64,000 nt of DNA from Porodaedalea pini (Eukaryota; Basidiomycota; Agaricomycetes; Hymenochaetales; Hymenochaetaceae): NCBI GenBank assembly GCA_002794775.1, contig NBAY01000006.1:186001-250000 (forward strand). The letters run 5' to 3'. Shown here piece by piece: positions 1 to 12,581 of this stretch; position 1 is the first letter of the stretch; the number at the start of each line of letters is the position of its first letter. A program made the position numbers and the translations under genes. Under the pieces are notes generated by a model. That model ran no database searches. It saw only the letters and a list, made by a program, of their open reading frames with translations, and was not told the origin of the DNA.

Positions 1-1
1 A

Positions 2-2330
2 CGGCCCATAGCTATGCTACAAGACTCGTGTCACGGCAGAAAAACGTATAGGAACAACATAGAGACCAGTATGAAGACCATGGTGCTTGGAAACCACTGC
101 ACCATGTACAAACACCTCTGAGACATGGCGTGTGCCGCGAATTCACCTCTCTACATGCGAGATGTCGAGAAAATGGATAAACAAGATGACCGGGCTGCGG
201 AGCGCGTTTTTTCATCATCGTCTCTTGCATGGCTGGTTGAGAACAGACCTGATAACCTCAGCACTATAACGTATCTCTTTATTTTTGGAGAACTCATTGA
301 CGCTTATCAGAACAGATCTATCTCACATGCTGAACGCGTCCGCATGGTACTGCGGGCCCATTACTTTGTGGAGATCTGGAGGCGATTTTTGCAAGAGGCG
401 AGATACCCCGCAAACCGAACATGTCTCTCTCGAGAAGCGCTCGATATAACCTCCTTCCTTGTGAATGGGTTTCTTGCGTTAATTTTTATCTACAGGGATT
501 ATTTCAATGGGACGTCTATACCCCTGCTCCCATGGCTCCACTCGAGTGAGGCATGCAAACATATATTTGGTGAATGTAGGAAGGAGGTCAAGGATTTCGA
601 TTTCGCCACTTTTCTACATCTAATGCCAAAAGTCCATTGGCTCGTTCGGTACTCAATGCGACTCGGAACGGAAGACGCCAAGGCACGAGCAGGAGGCTAC
701 GCGCATACATGGCAGGACTTGGAAGGACTGTCTCTCTCCAATCTGACATCTTTTCCTAGTGATGGCGAGATTGCACAGATCGCAAAATGCAGTTTTTCTG
801 ATGCAGAGGACTTATGGCAACAACTCGGAATATACATGTCTGATCTTCGTGGCCCTCAAGGCAGTCGCGCAGTGCTGGCCAACAAAAGCACTGATGGCGA
901 ATCCTCAGACGACGCTAGCAACCTCAGCGAGACGGAGGTGGACAATGGAGGGAAGGGGGAAGACCTTTCTGTGCCATCCCTATCATCCTGGTATCCCGAC
1001 CTCAAGAGTACACCCGACACCTCAGGAGTACACTCGGCTACTGGAGACGGATTGCTCGCTCCCGGTATCGCTGAATCAGAGCGCGCGGTGTTGGAAAGGC
1101 TTTTTATGCAAGAACAAGATGTTTACACAAGCGGTCCAACACGGCACACCCCAGTCGAAGATGCGATGCTGAACATTTCATGCGCAAAGTTGTTTTTGGA
1201 TTTTGATACATCTCTCCGAATGTAAGTTTTTGTTTACTTTTTCAATCTACGGTTGTAATACTGATTCATGTTACAAATAAACTAGTGAGGAACTGAATAC
1301 TCCAACAAAGGAGGAGTTTGAGGAGTTTCTTTTGGAATACCGCCGCATTATTGGTAACACGCTTGCGGACAGTCTTCCACCCGTTATTGAGCTCACGCCA
1401 AATTTGCAATTGCGTTCTGACGAAATTGAGTCTCAACTATCTTTTAGTGACCTTATTTCTCTTCGCCGAGCTCATGAAACGAAGTTCGCACGCAAGGCTG
1501 TCCGAACAGCTACCTCAAGTACTACGGCGCAGTTGGAAGTCCAGGATTCACGAGCGCGACACCACCTAATCAAGCAAATCAACGAAACACTCAAATTACA
1601 GCAAGAAATTGGTACCGGTACTGGCTTAGAGCGTCGAACAAGGTGGACGGTAAAAGAGCTAGCAGGGAATGCAGGGAATGCTGCTGCTGCTGCTGCAAAC
1701 AGGGCAGCAAATGTATGTATTTGTTATCTTGTTATCTCGTCCTTTCTACTTACATTCATAATATAGATGCTTTCGAAACGGTGCGCTATATACTCAAGAT
1801 CACGGATTCCTCCCACTGCAATCCAGCGCTTGTCTAGCGCTGGAATTGATGAGATGACACCTTTGCAAGATGGGGTATACGGTATCGTTTACATTTTGCA
1901 GTGCTTGCTGCTTGCACGCAGTGAGTGTTCTGTTATTCTTTCATAAATATTTCTTATTGAAATGTATATTATAGTACAATCCGTCTACGTAAAGGGAGCT
2001 GGGGAACACGGTAAACATGCATGGGTACAAGAAGCAACAAATATCGGACGAGTCTCGTATATTTCAGTACAGACATTTGAACAGGCCGGCGGTCGTGTCT
2101 TCAGGGAGGTCCTTTCCTCTGTTGCCCACCTTCACGTCAGATCATTCGCCCACATACCACCATTCGAGCTCATATGCATTCTTCCCAACTGTCCGATCAT
2201 GCGCCATGACAGAAACTCCATCGAGCTCTCAGCCGGTTCATTTGACATTTGGGGGGAAATTCATGCAATATCAAACAATTTTGCTGCGGTAATGAGAGAG
2301 TTTAGGAGGAGAAATACCAATGATAATTAG
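2..2330 (+). pseudogene. Partial gene of a repetitive Agaricomycete protein family (mobile-element-like), internal stop
   Basis: The reading frame is already open at base 2, so the 5' part lies outside the window. It is coding-like across 2-1221, 1286-1712, 1767-1920 and 1975-2330; the three introns are GT-AG and all phases close, giving about 785 codons. One in-frame TGA at 119-121 breaks it. Residues on both sides of the stop (HGRKTYRNN before, SPLYMRDVEKMDKQDD after) look like one continuous block of a family I recall as multi-copy in mushroom genomes. Other visible segments are FGELIDAYQNRSISHAERV and LPWLHSSEACKHIFGECR. The last reminds me of C-terminal regions of transposase-like proteins, but I cannot point to a DDE triad. 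Either a pseudogene or, if translation restarts at the ATG at 125, a shortened protein. Function unknown; mobile-element origin is inference. Confidence 0.6.
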
Positions 2331-4114
2331 CTTATAGTTAATACAGCTTTCTAATTACAATGTCCTAGTTGTCTTTTCCATAGCGCATAAAAAGCAGAGT
2401 GAAGAGATAGCAAATTGACGACAAATCAGGTGTGGAACCAAAAAAAATGTAGGCCTGGGGCCCAAATCCAGATAAAACTTACCGAAATTTCCATATGTCA
2501 AGGTCAATCCGGATAAAATTGGCCCGATTTGGGGCAAAAAAATCCAGATAAGGAACCCCCTTCTGGACCCAGGCCTCTATCGGGATTGCCGGGGGTCCTC
2601 TTGTCACCTCACAACAAATCGTTAGCTATCACGCCGTTAAGAAAGTTGCCGAACAGGGCCTAAGAATTAATACATACCACACACTTATACACCCTTCGAA
2701 TTCATTGTATCTCCACACACCCCTCATACATGGAAACAGAGCAGAAAAGAAAGAAGCCGGGAAAGACGCACAGAACGGGAGACACGCGCGTGAGTTGTGA
2801 AAGGAACAGAAGGAAAGGAAAGAAAGATGATACAGCAGATGATGGATTATGTACCATGAGCGAAGCGCTTCAGATATTCTGAGAGGTGAGACTATGGAAA
2901 CACCAAGGAGTGATGGACGGCTCAAGAAAGGAAAACCGTAGCGTGTGTGCACGAAACAGAGAGAGATATAGAGAGGGAGAACAGAATCAGGCAGCAGATA
3001 CAAGGGTATGATGGATCGGCACTCGAGGTCGTGCGATCGCTGCTGACTGGAAGCAAGAAAGCAACATGGGAAAAGAAGTAGTTGATTGGATAGTCGGAAG
3101 AGAAAGGGGAAAGGAGAGAGCCGTCCGGAAAAGGAGAACCAGAATTTAATAACCTAGGTTTAATGACGGGCAGAAAACACTGATGCGGGCGGATAATACT
3201 ACAAAACTCGTTAGGTCATGATCAATCGTAAGGTCGTGATTTAAAAAAGAAAAGCATGAAAGGACAAAGCAATCGGTTGCAGTGGGGAGGACGCGGCGAG
3301 ATCTTGTCGAGAAAGCAGAACCCGGACAGGAGATGCTTGGCCCCCTACATCGAGAGGAGACCACCGTCGCGCGGCGCAGAGCAATTCCTGTGCACTCGCA
3401 CGTGTTGGCAAAGGTTGTCATGTCTACCGAACTGTACTGCTTTCATTCACCAGTTAAAACCCGGGAAAACAACATCCTTGCCCAGAACTTGCCATTGGTG
3501 AATATGAAATATTTTTATGAGATTTGCAATGGTGTTGTCTCATCGGTCTTGAGCATTCCCAAAGATATTGTGATGAGTTCGAGCCCAAGCTCCACCGTAC
3601 TGTGCAAAAATACAACTGAAAGTCACGCAGTAACAGTGGTTTCATGTCGTGCTTATTATGCAGATAAAAAAGAAGCCCAGAGAGATAAGTAGCAGAGGGA
3701 AATCATAGACAATATACAAAGAGGACGCTTCAGCAAGCGGGTATCAATCAGTACTCGTAACACAGTATAATAACGGGAATTCCAGGGTGGAAGGAGAGGG
3801 AGGTGCGGGACAAAGGGAGCCAAGAAATGTTAAGGACAGTAGGATTAGAATTATTCACAAACCAGGCAATCCGTGAGGCTCCACAAAGGAGACATAAACA
3901 GAGACAGGAGATAGAGGCGCATAATGGCATGAAGGAGTGTGCGAGGTGTTTATGCTATATCGAAGCCCGCTGACCCAGAAGCGGAGAGGGAAAAAAAAAC
4001 GAAGGAGGGGAAAGACACTAAATGAAAAACATGCGAATATTGAAAAAAATAATAGAAGAAACGGGATACGAGGCGAATAAAAAGGGGAAGGAGAGAAGCA
4101 CACAGAAGAGACGA
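2331..4114. other. Intergenic region between two convergent genes
   Basis: No supportable gene. The plus strand is rich in short purine runs from about 2700 to 4090, which breaks up coding frames; the ORFs here are short and compositionally biased. The right end is the 3' flank of the kinesin gene, which is transcribed leftwards. A possible small inverted-repeat element at about 2450-2580 is listed separately. Confidence 0.6.
2450..2580. repeat. Candidate small inverted-repeat element (MITE-like)
   Basis: The left edge has AGGCCTGGGGCCCA and the right edge, read on the minus strand, AGGCCTGGGTCCAG, so the ends are imperfect inverted repeats about 130 bp apart. Inside, the words AATCCAGATAA and AATCCGGATAA occur three times. 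This is the shape of a non-autonomous element, but there is only one copy in the window and no clear target duplication. Confidence 0.35.
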
Positions 4115-7100
4115 TCATAAGCATACAAACTTCGACTTGCGCTTTTGAAGTTCTTCTACACGCATGTCGAGCTGTTGTCGGACCCGCTCCTTCGCTCGTC
4201 TCTCTTCGTCGAGACGACTCTCCAGTGATTGCTTCTCTTCGATCACAGACCGTCGAACTGTAGTGACCTCCCGTCGCGCATCTTCGAGCTCATGGCGCAA
4301 CCCTTCAATTCGACCGTTGAGCGTATCTCGCTCCCTCGCAAGCTCGGTGGCCTGCATCCGAGCTTTGCGTACTGCAGAAGTCATTGTCAGACCAAAGTAT
4401 ATATCAACGATGAACAAAAGACATACAATTCTTTTCCGAATCACCAAGGGACGTCTCTAACGTCGACACAAGATCCATGTGCGCTTGCAGATCACTCTCA
4501 CAGTGAGATAGCTGCTTGTTTAGCGTCTTTATCATGACCTCCTGCTCCTCGATGTGCTTTGCCTGCTCTTCGAGCTGGCTCGTGAGCTTCGGATCAGTTG
4601 CAGTCCCGGCAATCGAGGTGCCACCCGTCGAGGTTGCAGGCGAGTCTGGATTCGAATCGCGGGACGAGGCTGAGCTCCGCAGAGTATTCGACTGCGAGGA
4701 TACGCTATTCGCAACATCGATGGGTACTGCAGATGGTAGAGGCGGGATAGACTTTGGAGCGGGAGGAGGTGGGATGGAAGGAGGAGGGGTGAGCGGAGGG
4801 AGCTTTGACATCCCGGTTCTGCGATCGGATATCGTCCGCGAAGAAGCATTCGAGTCGGATTGGGGGATACGAGCATGGAGGTCGCGGACGGTACCCTCTT
4901 GCTTACTTCGCTCAGATAGCAGGTTATCTCGGTGCTCCTTCGTCTTCTGCAGTTCTACTTGGGTCTCATTGAGCAGCGAGCGATGCCGTTCCAGCTCTTC
5001 AGCGATTTGTTCATGCTGCGCCGCATCCTGTGCCATCCTCTGCTTCTCCGATTGAGACACCTCGAGCGCTCTTCGGAGTTCGTCAAGCTCGGACTCATAT
5101 CGCAAACGCTCAATCTGCATGGACTCTGCATTCTCCCGGAGGGCTGCTATAACCTTATCCTTCTGCGCGAGAGCATCCGAGTGCGTTCGCCTCGTCTCCT
5201 CTTGCGCAATGACGTAGTCATCTGTCGCAGCTTTGTAGGAAGCCACCTCTTCAAGCAAAAGCTCGTGGTCTCTACGCAAGGTCTCGCGCTCCTGCGAAAA
5301 GCCCACCTCAGCATCAGCCAAAGCTTTCGATAGGTGCTCCCGCTCTTGTATAAGGAGTGCCTCGCTCTGCGCATGTGCGTTCTCCAAGTCCTGGCGGTGT
5401 TGGTCTAAGGCAGCAACGTTGGTGTTCTCGAAGTCAGAAATGATTTGCTGGTGTTCAGCCCTCAGCTTCAAGATTTCCTCAGTCTTCTCCTTTAGTAAGG
5501 CATCGAGTGCCTCCTGATGAGCTGCTTCTGCTTCCTTAAGGGTGATCTCCACTTGACTCTGAGAAGACTCCAATTCGCTCTTCAGGCTCTGCGAAGCCTC
5601 GAAGTCACCTCTGAGCTTGCTGAACGCTTCCTCGTGAGACTTCTCTAGTTCCGAGAGTACTTCAGCGTGCTGTTCCTGCAGTTTCTGCAACGCATCCTGG
5701 TGAGCAGCGTCAGCTTGCTCCCGGGATAATCGTTGCTCGTCCTTGAGCTTGGCGATGCCCTCGTCGTGCGACTGCTGTACTTCTGTGAGCAACTCAGCAT
5801 GTTGTTTCTGGAGTTTCTGCAGTGCCTCCTCCTTCTCTGCCAAAATAGCCTCCTTCGTAGTATCGTGCTGCCCAAGCGTACTTTCCAGGGTCTTCTGCAG
5901 CGCCTCGATCTCCAAGTTCTTCGACTCTTCAAATTCCGCGAGCCGGGCAGAATGCCTCGACTTTAGCCGCTCGACAGAAGCAGAATGATCGAGCTGCTTC
6001 TTCTCGAGGATCGACGCGTGTTCTTCCTTGACCTTGCGCAGATCCTCGGCAAAAGCGGCTTCCTTCTTCTCTACCGCAAAAGTATGTTCTCCTTGCAGCT
6101 GCTTCAAAAGATCCGCCTGCTGTGATTGCGATTCGGTTAATGAACCTTCTCGTGCTAGCTCTGCCATCTTAAGCTCTCCAGCATGCTCTTCCTTGAGGCG
6201 CTCGATAGCAGCTTGCGTCTCTGCGTCCTTCTTGGCAAGGACGTCGGCATGATCGGCGCGAAGCTTACTTAATGCCTGGTAGTACTCCTCCTCGGTGCGA
6301 TGGAGAGTATCCTCCTTCTCCTTGACAACACTCTCGTGTTCCAAAGTGAGCTTCGCAAGAGTGGCCTCATGTTCGTCTTTAGCCTGCGAGAGGGTTTTGT
6401 TGACATCCTCCATAAGCTTCCGAAGTTCCTCCTCATGATCCGCCTTCAGTTTTCCGAATGCCTCCTCGTGATCATGCTGAGATTTCGTCAAAGCCTCAGA
6501 AGCGTCCGCGAGCTGCTTGTGAAGATCAGCCAGCTTCTCGTCGTGCTCAACCTTTGAACGCTCCAACAATACGTCTAGATCAGCCTGTTTATCGCGTATC
6601 GCCTGGTCATGCTGAGATGTAGAACCATCGAGTAGGGCAGTAAGTTCGGCTTGCTTCGCGTTTAGTGCTTGTTCGTGCTCCGACTTCGCACTTTCCAGCA
6701 AGGAATCAAGTCCAGTCTGCTTGTCTCGCAAAGCGCGTTCATGCTCGGCCTTAATGCCCTCAAGTAGAGCGTCTACTTCTGCCTGTTTGTCGCGTAAAGC
6801 CTGCTCGTGATCCGCCTGAAGCTGCTTGAGAGTCTCCTCATGTTTCTCTTCAAGAAGTGTACGTTCCTCAAGAAGGTGTGCCTCTCGTTGCCGGAGAGCA
6901 TCGATGTCGACTAGAACATCATGATGCTCAGTGCGAAGGGCCTCGAGTTCGGTTGACATGTTGAGAGTCTAGTCATCGTCAGAGATAGGACATGCACATT
7001 AAAGGAACAATATATACCTGGTCACGCGAGAGTTTAGTGAGATCATTGTGTTGTCTACGAATTTGGCTGAGTTGCTCGTTGAGCTCCTCAACCTCTTCAT

Positions 7101-10100
7101 GATGTTGAGCTTCCTTCTGGGCCATAGACCTTCACGAAACGCACGTTAAAATGGGAATTGGATGCAAAGAGAAATGGTTACTCACAACATAAGCTCATTT
7201 AGTCTGTCAAGCGGTTCATTATCCACCACGAGATCGCTCGGTGGGTTTCTGATCTCCATACTCTTCCGAATGGCATTGATCTGATTCATGATTTGAGGTG
7301 ACAGGTCCGATCCATGAGAATCACGGTGGCCGTTGCCCACAATGTCGCTATGCCTCGTAGACGGTCTCTCTTTATCCCTGAGAGCTGATTCAAGCGTCGT
7401 GATCTCGGCCTCACGCTCCTTCAGAACCTCCTGGAGGCGCATAATCTCCTTCTCAAGGCTTGGTACTGAGCGTTCATGACCGGGTCCAATGGGCAAAGAG
7501 ATAGACAGATTGGGCCGCAAACCACCAGGCGAATGCCGACCAGCATGCCCATATGCAGGATTGATGCCGCTGACTCCCAGTCCGTTGGTTTCAGGTGAAG
7601 AAAGCATGCGCGAGCGCGCCGAATAGAGCTCCTGAGAAAGCGACTGCGATTGCGACAGCGACCTCGAGCGTAGCGACTCCGCCGAGGCCGCCTGCCGGAA
7701 AAAAAGCTGCCGACCAGCTGCGTTGACTTGAACCTCGCTCGCCTCGCGGGAGCGCATGCCTGGACGACGCCGCATGCTGTTCACAGGCGTCTCGGATGCC
7801 CTCTCGGGCGACTCTGAGCGCGATGGGCTCCCGAGCTTAATCTCATTGATCTGCCCTGCCAAGTCTGATATTTCCTTCAATGCGTCGCGGTACTTGGACG
7901 TTACTGAAGACAAATCGGCGAGCGTCGCAGCATGCGTTTCGCGCAGACTCTTGAGCTGGTGAGTGAGCGATTCGTCGTCATTACCGTCGTGTTCATCCTC
8001 CGCATCACTTGATTCAGTATGAACAATCTTAATGGCCTTAGCAGCTTGAGCCATGTCAAGCTCAAGGCTGCGTCGAGCTTGTTGTACTTCGGCATTGATG
8101 TCACCAAGGCGTGCACGGTCGTTATTGGCCTCCAACCGCTTTGACTGCCATTCCTCCATCTTCAACTCCAAGTCCCGGACCCGCTTCTCGCGCTCTTCAA
8201 GGTCGCTTCGCCATGATTCGCCGTCATTCAGGATGCCATCCAAACGCGACTGCAGAACTTCCACCTCTCCCCGCTTTACCTCGCTTTCGTTCTCCAGCTT
8301 CTCCACCTGAGCACGAAGGCTCAGGATGGATTCGTCAGAACGTGCTAGGCGGCCTTCGAGCTCCGAGATATAGTGAGCAGAGCGCCCTTCAGTATCCTTG
8401 AACCGGGCTATTTCGCGCTTGAGATCGGTGACAGATTCGCTTGATGACATCGTGGTGTCCTCCTGCTGCTTGATCTTTTCCTCAAGATCGCGGATGTATG
8501 CCTCTGTAGAGGCCTCGCGTTCGGCGAGCTTGCCCACTCGGCTCTTCAGCTCTTCGACGTACATCTCGGTCGCCGAGTGTCTCTCCGTGAGTTGCGAGAG
8601 CTCTTCCTCCTTCTCTTCGACCAAGTCATTCGTGTGTCGCAGGGCAGCACGGTTGAGGCTAAGCTCAGCCTCCATCGCGCTGATGGTCTTCTCGTACTCC
8701 TCAATGACGGGTCCGACAATCTCTTCGTATTTGGCGGTGCCTGACATGGCTCCGGAAGTGGAAGTGCGTTGCTTCTCACCGAGCTCACGGCGAAGTCGCG
8801 TAAGTTCTTCCGTTCGATCGACAAACTTCGCACGCAGATCTTCGTAATTGGACTGTAACTCGACCATCCGCGATAGCACCTTCTTGCTCGCGCCCTCCGC
8901 CTCGCCAGCGTCACCTGCACCACGTATAGAACCTGTACCACCCTCTTTCAGGCTCTTCATCTCCTTGCGAAGACGCGTGACCATGTTCTGGAGCCATTCA
9001 AGGTCATCCCAGCCCTCCTCTTTCTCCGTCACGACCGCTCTGTTCTTGATGTTACGCGCACGATTCGCGTACTTGAGCGTGTTGACCGTCTCACCAGCAT
9101 TCCATTCGGCGGGACTGACACAGGCAATCATGAGAGTGTGAGCGTTACCGCCGAGGGAGTCTTGAAGAAGACGAGTGAGCTTCGAATCTCGGTAGGGGAT
9201 GTGCGATGCGGTGTGGGATTTAGCACGAGATGGATCCCCAAGAGCGGAGATTACATTTCCCAGTGCAAGTAAGCCACTATTGATGGAGATACCTTCTTTG
9301 ACACGCTCACCAGCAGCGGCAGTACGTTTAAGCTAGAAGCTTTAATTAAATTTATGTATGCGAAAACGAAGAATTTAAACGCACCCGCTCAGAGCCAGCC
9401 AAGTCCACGAAATGGAATTTGGAAACGACAGTGATCCACTCTCCGGGTTCGTCTTCCACGTTCCTTGCCTTCCCGTCAGCCGAATGCGAGCCCAACGCAC
9501 TCGACGGTCGCAAGGTCCCACCCCGACCCATGGCAGAAGCGAAGCTCGGTGTAGGTGGCCTGCCGAATGTCGGGGACGAGACACGGGTAGAGCCACCGGA
9601 AGTATTGAATTGATGCGATGCGGGACGCGCGAGGCGTGAGGGCGATCGAACATTGCCCGGCACAGGCGTCGTGGAACGAGGAGGCTGCCCCGACCCGGTA
9701 TACTTCCTCTGAGTGAGAGTCAGAGAAAAGATGGCATGCGAACGCGAGGACTGAGCGTTCATGTCCGTTTCGTTCGTCCGGCGAATAGCTGTTCCCTGCC
9801 GGATAAGATTCATGACTTCGTTCGTATTCCGTACGGATATTTCGCGCAGACCGTCCCAGATGATGTGCCCGTGCTTGTCCTCCCTAATTTGCACGTCACG
9901 CCGCCCACCGCCCACATCGTCGTAGCTAAGGAGGTCAATCAATTCCTCATTATAGAGTTCAACGAAAGAGCCTTTGATGCTGTATGACCAAGCTCCGGCA
10001 CGCTCGTCCTTTAACGCCGCTGCTCGGGAGAATATCTCGGAAATGGAACGAGGAATTATACCCATTCCATTGTAAGGGTCTGAGGGATCGGCATCGAGGT

Positions 10101-10614
10101 CGACTCCAGTCATAGAGTATCTGTGGCACATAGGTATCAACATCGCGAAAAAGATCGGAATGTAAAAGTTACCGCGTACGTCTTTCCACTGGACGTCTGG
10201 CCATACGCGAGAATCGTGCAGTTGAACCCCTCAAGGAAGCGAGATAAAAGAGGAGCAGCTGTATCTCTAAAGAGCTCATATTGTGAGGCCTCTGGACCGT
10301 GCACCTGGTCGAACGCGAATGTTTGCTTCTTGCCCGGGGTGTTCGAAGCAGCAACTGGACCTGCACCGCTGCCATTTGCACTCTGTGCCCCACTTGTCGG
10401 ATCTACAGAGACAACTTGGTTCGAAACGGCATGGATGATAGCGCGCTGGAAGCGCGAAGGAATAGAGGTTGTGTCCTGCTTGGTCGTCGGTCGTATTCGC
10501 AGGGCTGTGGCGAGGATATGTACAGTTATTATTAACAAATTTGCTTTGACAAAAAGCACGCTGCTCACCAACTTGGACTGAGGTCGTTGCCGCCGCACTC
10601 GAGGACGGGGCCAT
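4115..10614 (-). CDS. Kinesin-4-like motor protein, 2054 residues
   Basis: CDS is the complement of 4115-4371, 4427-6968, 7018-7129, 7186-9332, 9385-10120, 10180-10504 and 10569-10614; all phases close (2055 codons). The N-terminal motor has the P-loop GQTSSGKT (around residue 120), switch I NAQSSRSH (around 250), switch II DLAGSE (around 365) and the [12 protein letters not shown] neck-proximal motif typical of the kinesin-4/KIF4 group. The rest is almost all coiled coil, including about five tandem copies of a 25-residue unit around residues 1170-1280. Between switch I and II lies an unusual Ser/Pro/Arg-rich insertion of about 90 residues. Plus-end microtubule motor or chromokinesin activity is inferred from family. 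The start is the ATG at 10614; an in-frame upstream TTG is ignored. The C-terminus ends KSKFVCL; a further small 3' exon cannot be excluded. Transcribed divergently from the inositol kinase gene. Confidence 0.93.
6480..6840 (-). repeat. In-frame tandem repeat in kinesin coiled coil
   Basis: The encoded protein repeats a unit of about 25 residues with the core [17 protein letters not shown] roughly five times (variants [51 protein letters not shown]). The unit keeps the heptad pattern of the coiled coil, so it likely lengthens the stalk by duplication. Confidence 0.75.
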
Positions 10615-11132
10615 GGAGAGCGTTGAGGACAAGTCGAACGCGGTGAACGCGGTGCACGGCGGATGCTGTCGAGAAAGTCGCTAGGGACTCAAGCGGCAAC
10701 AAGCTTTCCCTGTTTGGTAATGATTAGTAATCATGGGTGACATCTTTAAACCCTTTCTCCTTTCATCTCTTCTTTCTGATCTTCCCCCTTTTATTTTCTC
10801 TACCTGCCGTCCCTAGCGGTCCACGAATCAGCAATCTTCCGCAATTAAAAATTCCATCTTTTTTTCCCTTGGACGTTGGACTGATTTGTTTGATTGCGTT
10901 GCGGTCGCGTCCTGTCACCCGTGCACGCGTATAGCCTAGAGGACCTGATATGTAATCAAACTGAAATACGCTCATACAACTCTAACGTCTATTCCAATGA
11001 CTTAGGGCAGAATCAACTGGACCTCGCACTACTTATCATCTTCTGTGTCACGCCACTGGTACCATATGCAAGATCCGATCTGAACATCTGCGAACTTGAT
11101 CTTCTACTCTCTCCTCAAATTGCCCTCACAGT
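10615..11132. promoter_or_regulatory. Divergent promoter region, kinesin / inositol kinase
   Basis: The 518-bp gap separates the starts of two divergently transcribed genes and must hold both promoters. A pyrimidine-rich stretch on the plus strand (about 10745-10875, CTTTCTCC-type runs) is the commonest visible feature; fungal core promoters often contain such runs. I see no clear TATA box placed for either gene. Confidence 0.5.
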
Positions 11133-12581
11133 ATGCATCCGTCAGCCAGCGAACAACTTCACACGGGCTCTACTTCTCCTGATGACTGGAGATACGTCTC
11201 TGAGGGCGGAGCGACCATTGTCTTCTCCTATCGCGGTCCGCCGCACGCCATATTTTCTGACACCGTTCTCAGGCTGCGCAAAGTGAGCCGTGAACTCAAG
11301 CGCGACGTAGAACTGCAATCCGTTTCCGAGTCGGCCCCGTTGGAAGGGGAAGAAGAGGAGCCAGATGACTCGTCTATCTCGTTTCAGCAAGAAGTGACTT
11401 CCCAACTGATTGCACCAGCGTATCTTCCCCGCTTGGAGAGTGTGCGTGTTGAGCGGCCGTGGCTTGAGGCCCTAAAGGCCGTTTCGGAGAACGCCCGTCC
11501 TTCGGAACGACAATGTAAAGATGAGATAGATGTGCGACGCCGCAAAGCTGTGCTTGCGACCGATCTCGTAGGTGGAAATGGCTGGGCAGTGGAAATTAAA
11601 GTACGCACGCATATCCTTGGATCCTTCTCTTCCATTAGCCATTCATACTCTCCATCCTTCTTATCTTCCCTGCAAATTCAAGCCGAAATGGGGCTTCCTT
11701 CCGAACCTTGAATACCTTTCGCCAGAGACGCGCGTTATCAAGTCGCGCCGTTGCCGTTTCTGCATGCATTGCCAATATAGAGCCGAGAAGGGCGGGAGTG
11801 CTTCCCACGGATACTGTCCCCTTGATTTGTACTCCGGCAATAATGAACGAGTATCCCACGCGCTGCGATGCTTGTGGAAAGCCTGGATGAGAAGCAGTGG
11901 TGCTGTAAACAACCTCAAGTTCTTCGCACGCGGCGAACTAATTGATCCGCAAGAGTCTGTAAGCAGCTTGTGGATTTCTCTGAAGAACAATGGTTCTGAT
12001 GCCAAAACAAAAAGTCCGACAAACTCCAGCAGATTCTGTTAGGGTCGTCGAATGGAGTTGGAGAAGACGAGCTTATGGAAGCTTTTATCAACGCTCTCCT
12101 ACCCGTCCTCACAGGAACCCCAGTCCTGCGGCGTATTGCGCAACTACAACGCACACTCGATTCGCTGGATATCGAGGGTCTCCTGTCTTTGCACACAGCC
12201 TATTGCCAAGCTCGCTTTCCCAATTCGCCCAGTTCTACTATCTCGCTCGAGGACCTCTTCCCAGACCCTTCTCTTGATGATTGGGTGCGATTCGTTGCTA
12301 CCTACCAGTCTCAGGATCCTATCACAGATCTGGACTCCGCGCAATTGCACTATCATGTGATGGCGTACTTACTGTCTGCAACGTTCAAGGATTGCTCGAT
12401 CATGCTCCGCCTCGGGCAAGGTACAGACGAGCCGGACAGTATTACTGTCATTGACCTTGGCCCAAAGAGCATGAATCGCTTGAAGCAGTGGGCCGAACTT
12501 GACCGCAACATAGCTACGTCTTTTGTAGACGATGGATCGTATTCTTGTCGCGATGAATTTCTCTCTAGCGATCTCTGTTGA
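11133..12581 (+). CDS. IPK1: Inositol-pentakisphosphate 2-kinase (IP5 2-kinase)
   Basis: CDS joins 11133-11600, 11683-11958 and 12015-12581 with closed phases (436 residues). Family blocks are clear: N-terminal WRYVSEGGATIVFSY and VLRLRK, then EIK|PKWGFLPNLEYLSPE across intron 1, the Cys/His-containing IKSRRCRFCMHCQY block, and the C-terminal AYLLSATFKDCSIMLRL and TVIDLGPKSMNRLKQW blocks. The enzyme makes inositol hexakisphosphate from IP5, which feeds mRNA export and pyrophosphate-inositol signalling (family knowledge). The position I remember as Asp in the usual DLD motif near the C-terminus is Gly here (DLG); whether this matters is unknown. A partial inverted copy of exons 2-3 lies about 2 kb downstream. 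Confidence 0.92.

Noticed and set aside
2629..3003. 124-codon minus-strand frame in the purine-rich intergenic region
   Set aside because: Composition is Ser/Leu/Phe/Pro-rich as expected from polypyrimidine sequence; no motif and no partner exons.
4516..5055. Long open frames on the plus strand opposite the kinesin coiled coil
   Set aside because: They are the reverse of Glu/Lys/Leu-rich codons and read as Ser/Cys/Leu/Arg-rich low complexity. The minus-strand gene closes perfectly in phase, so these are shadows.
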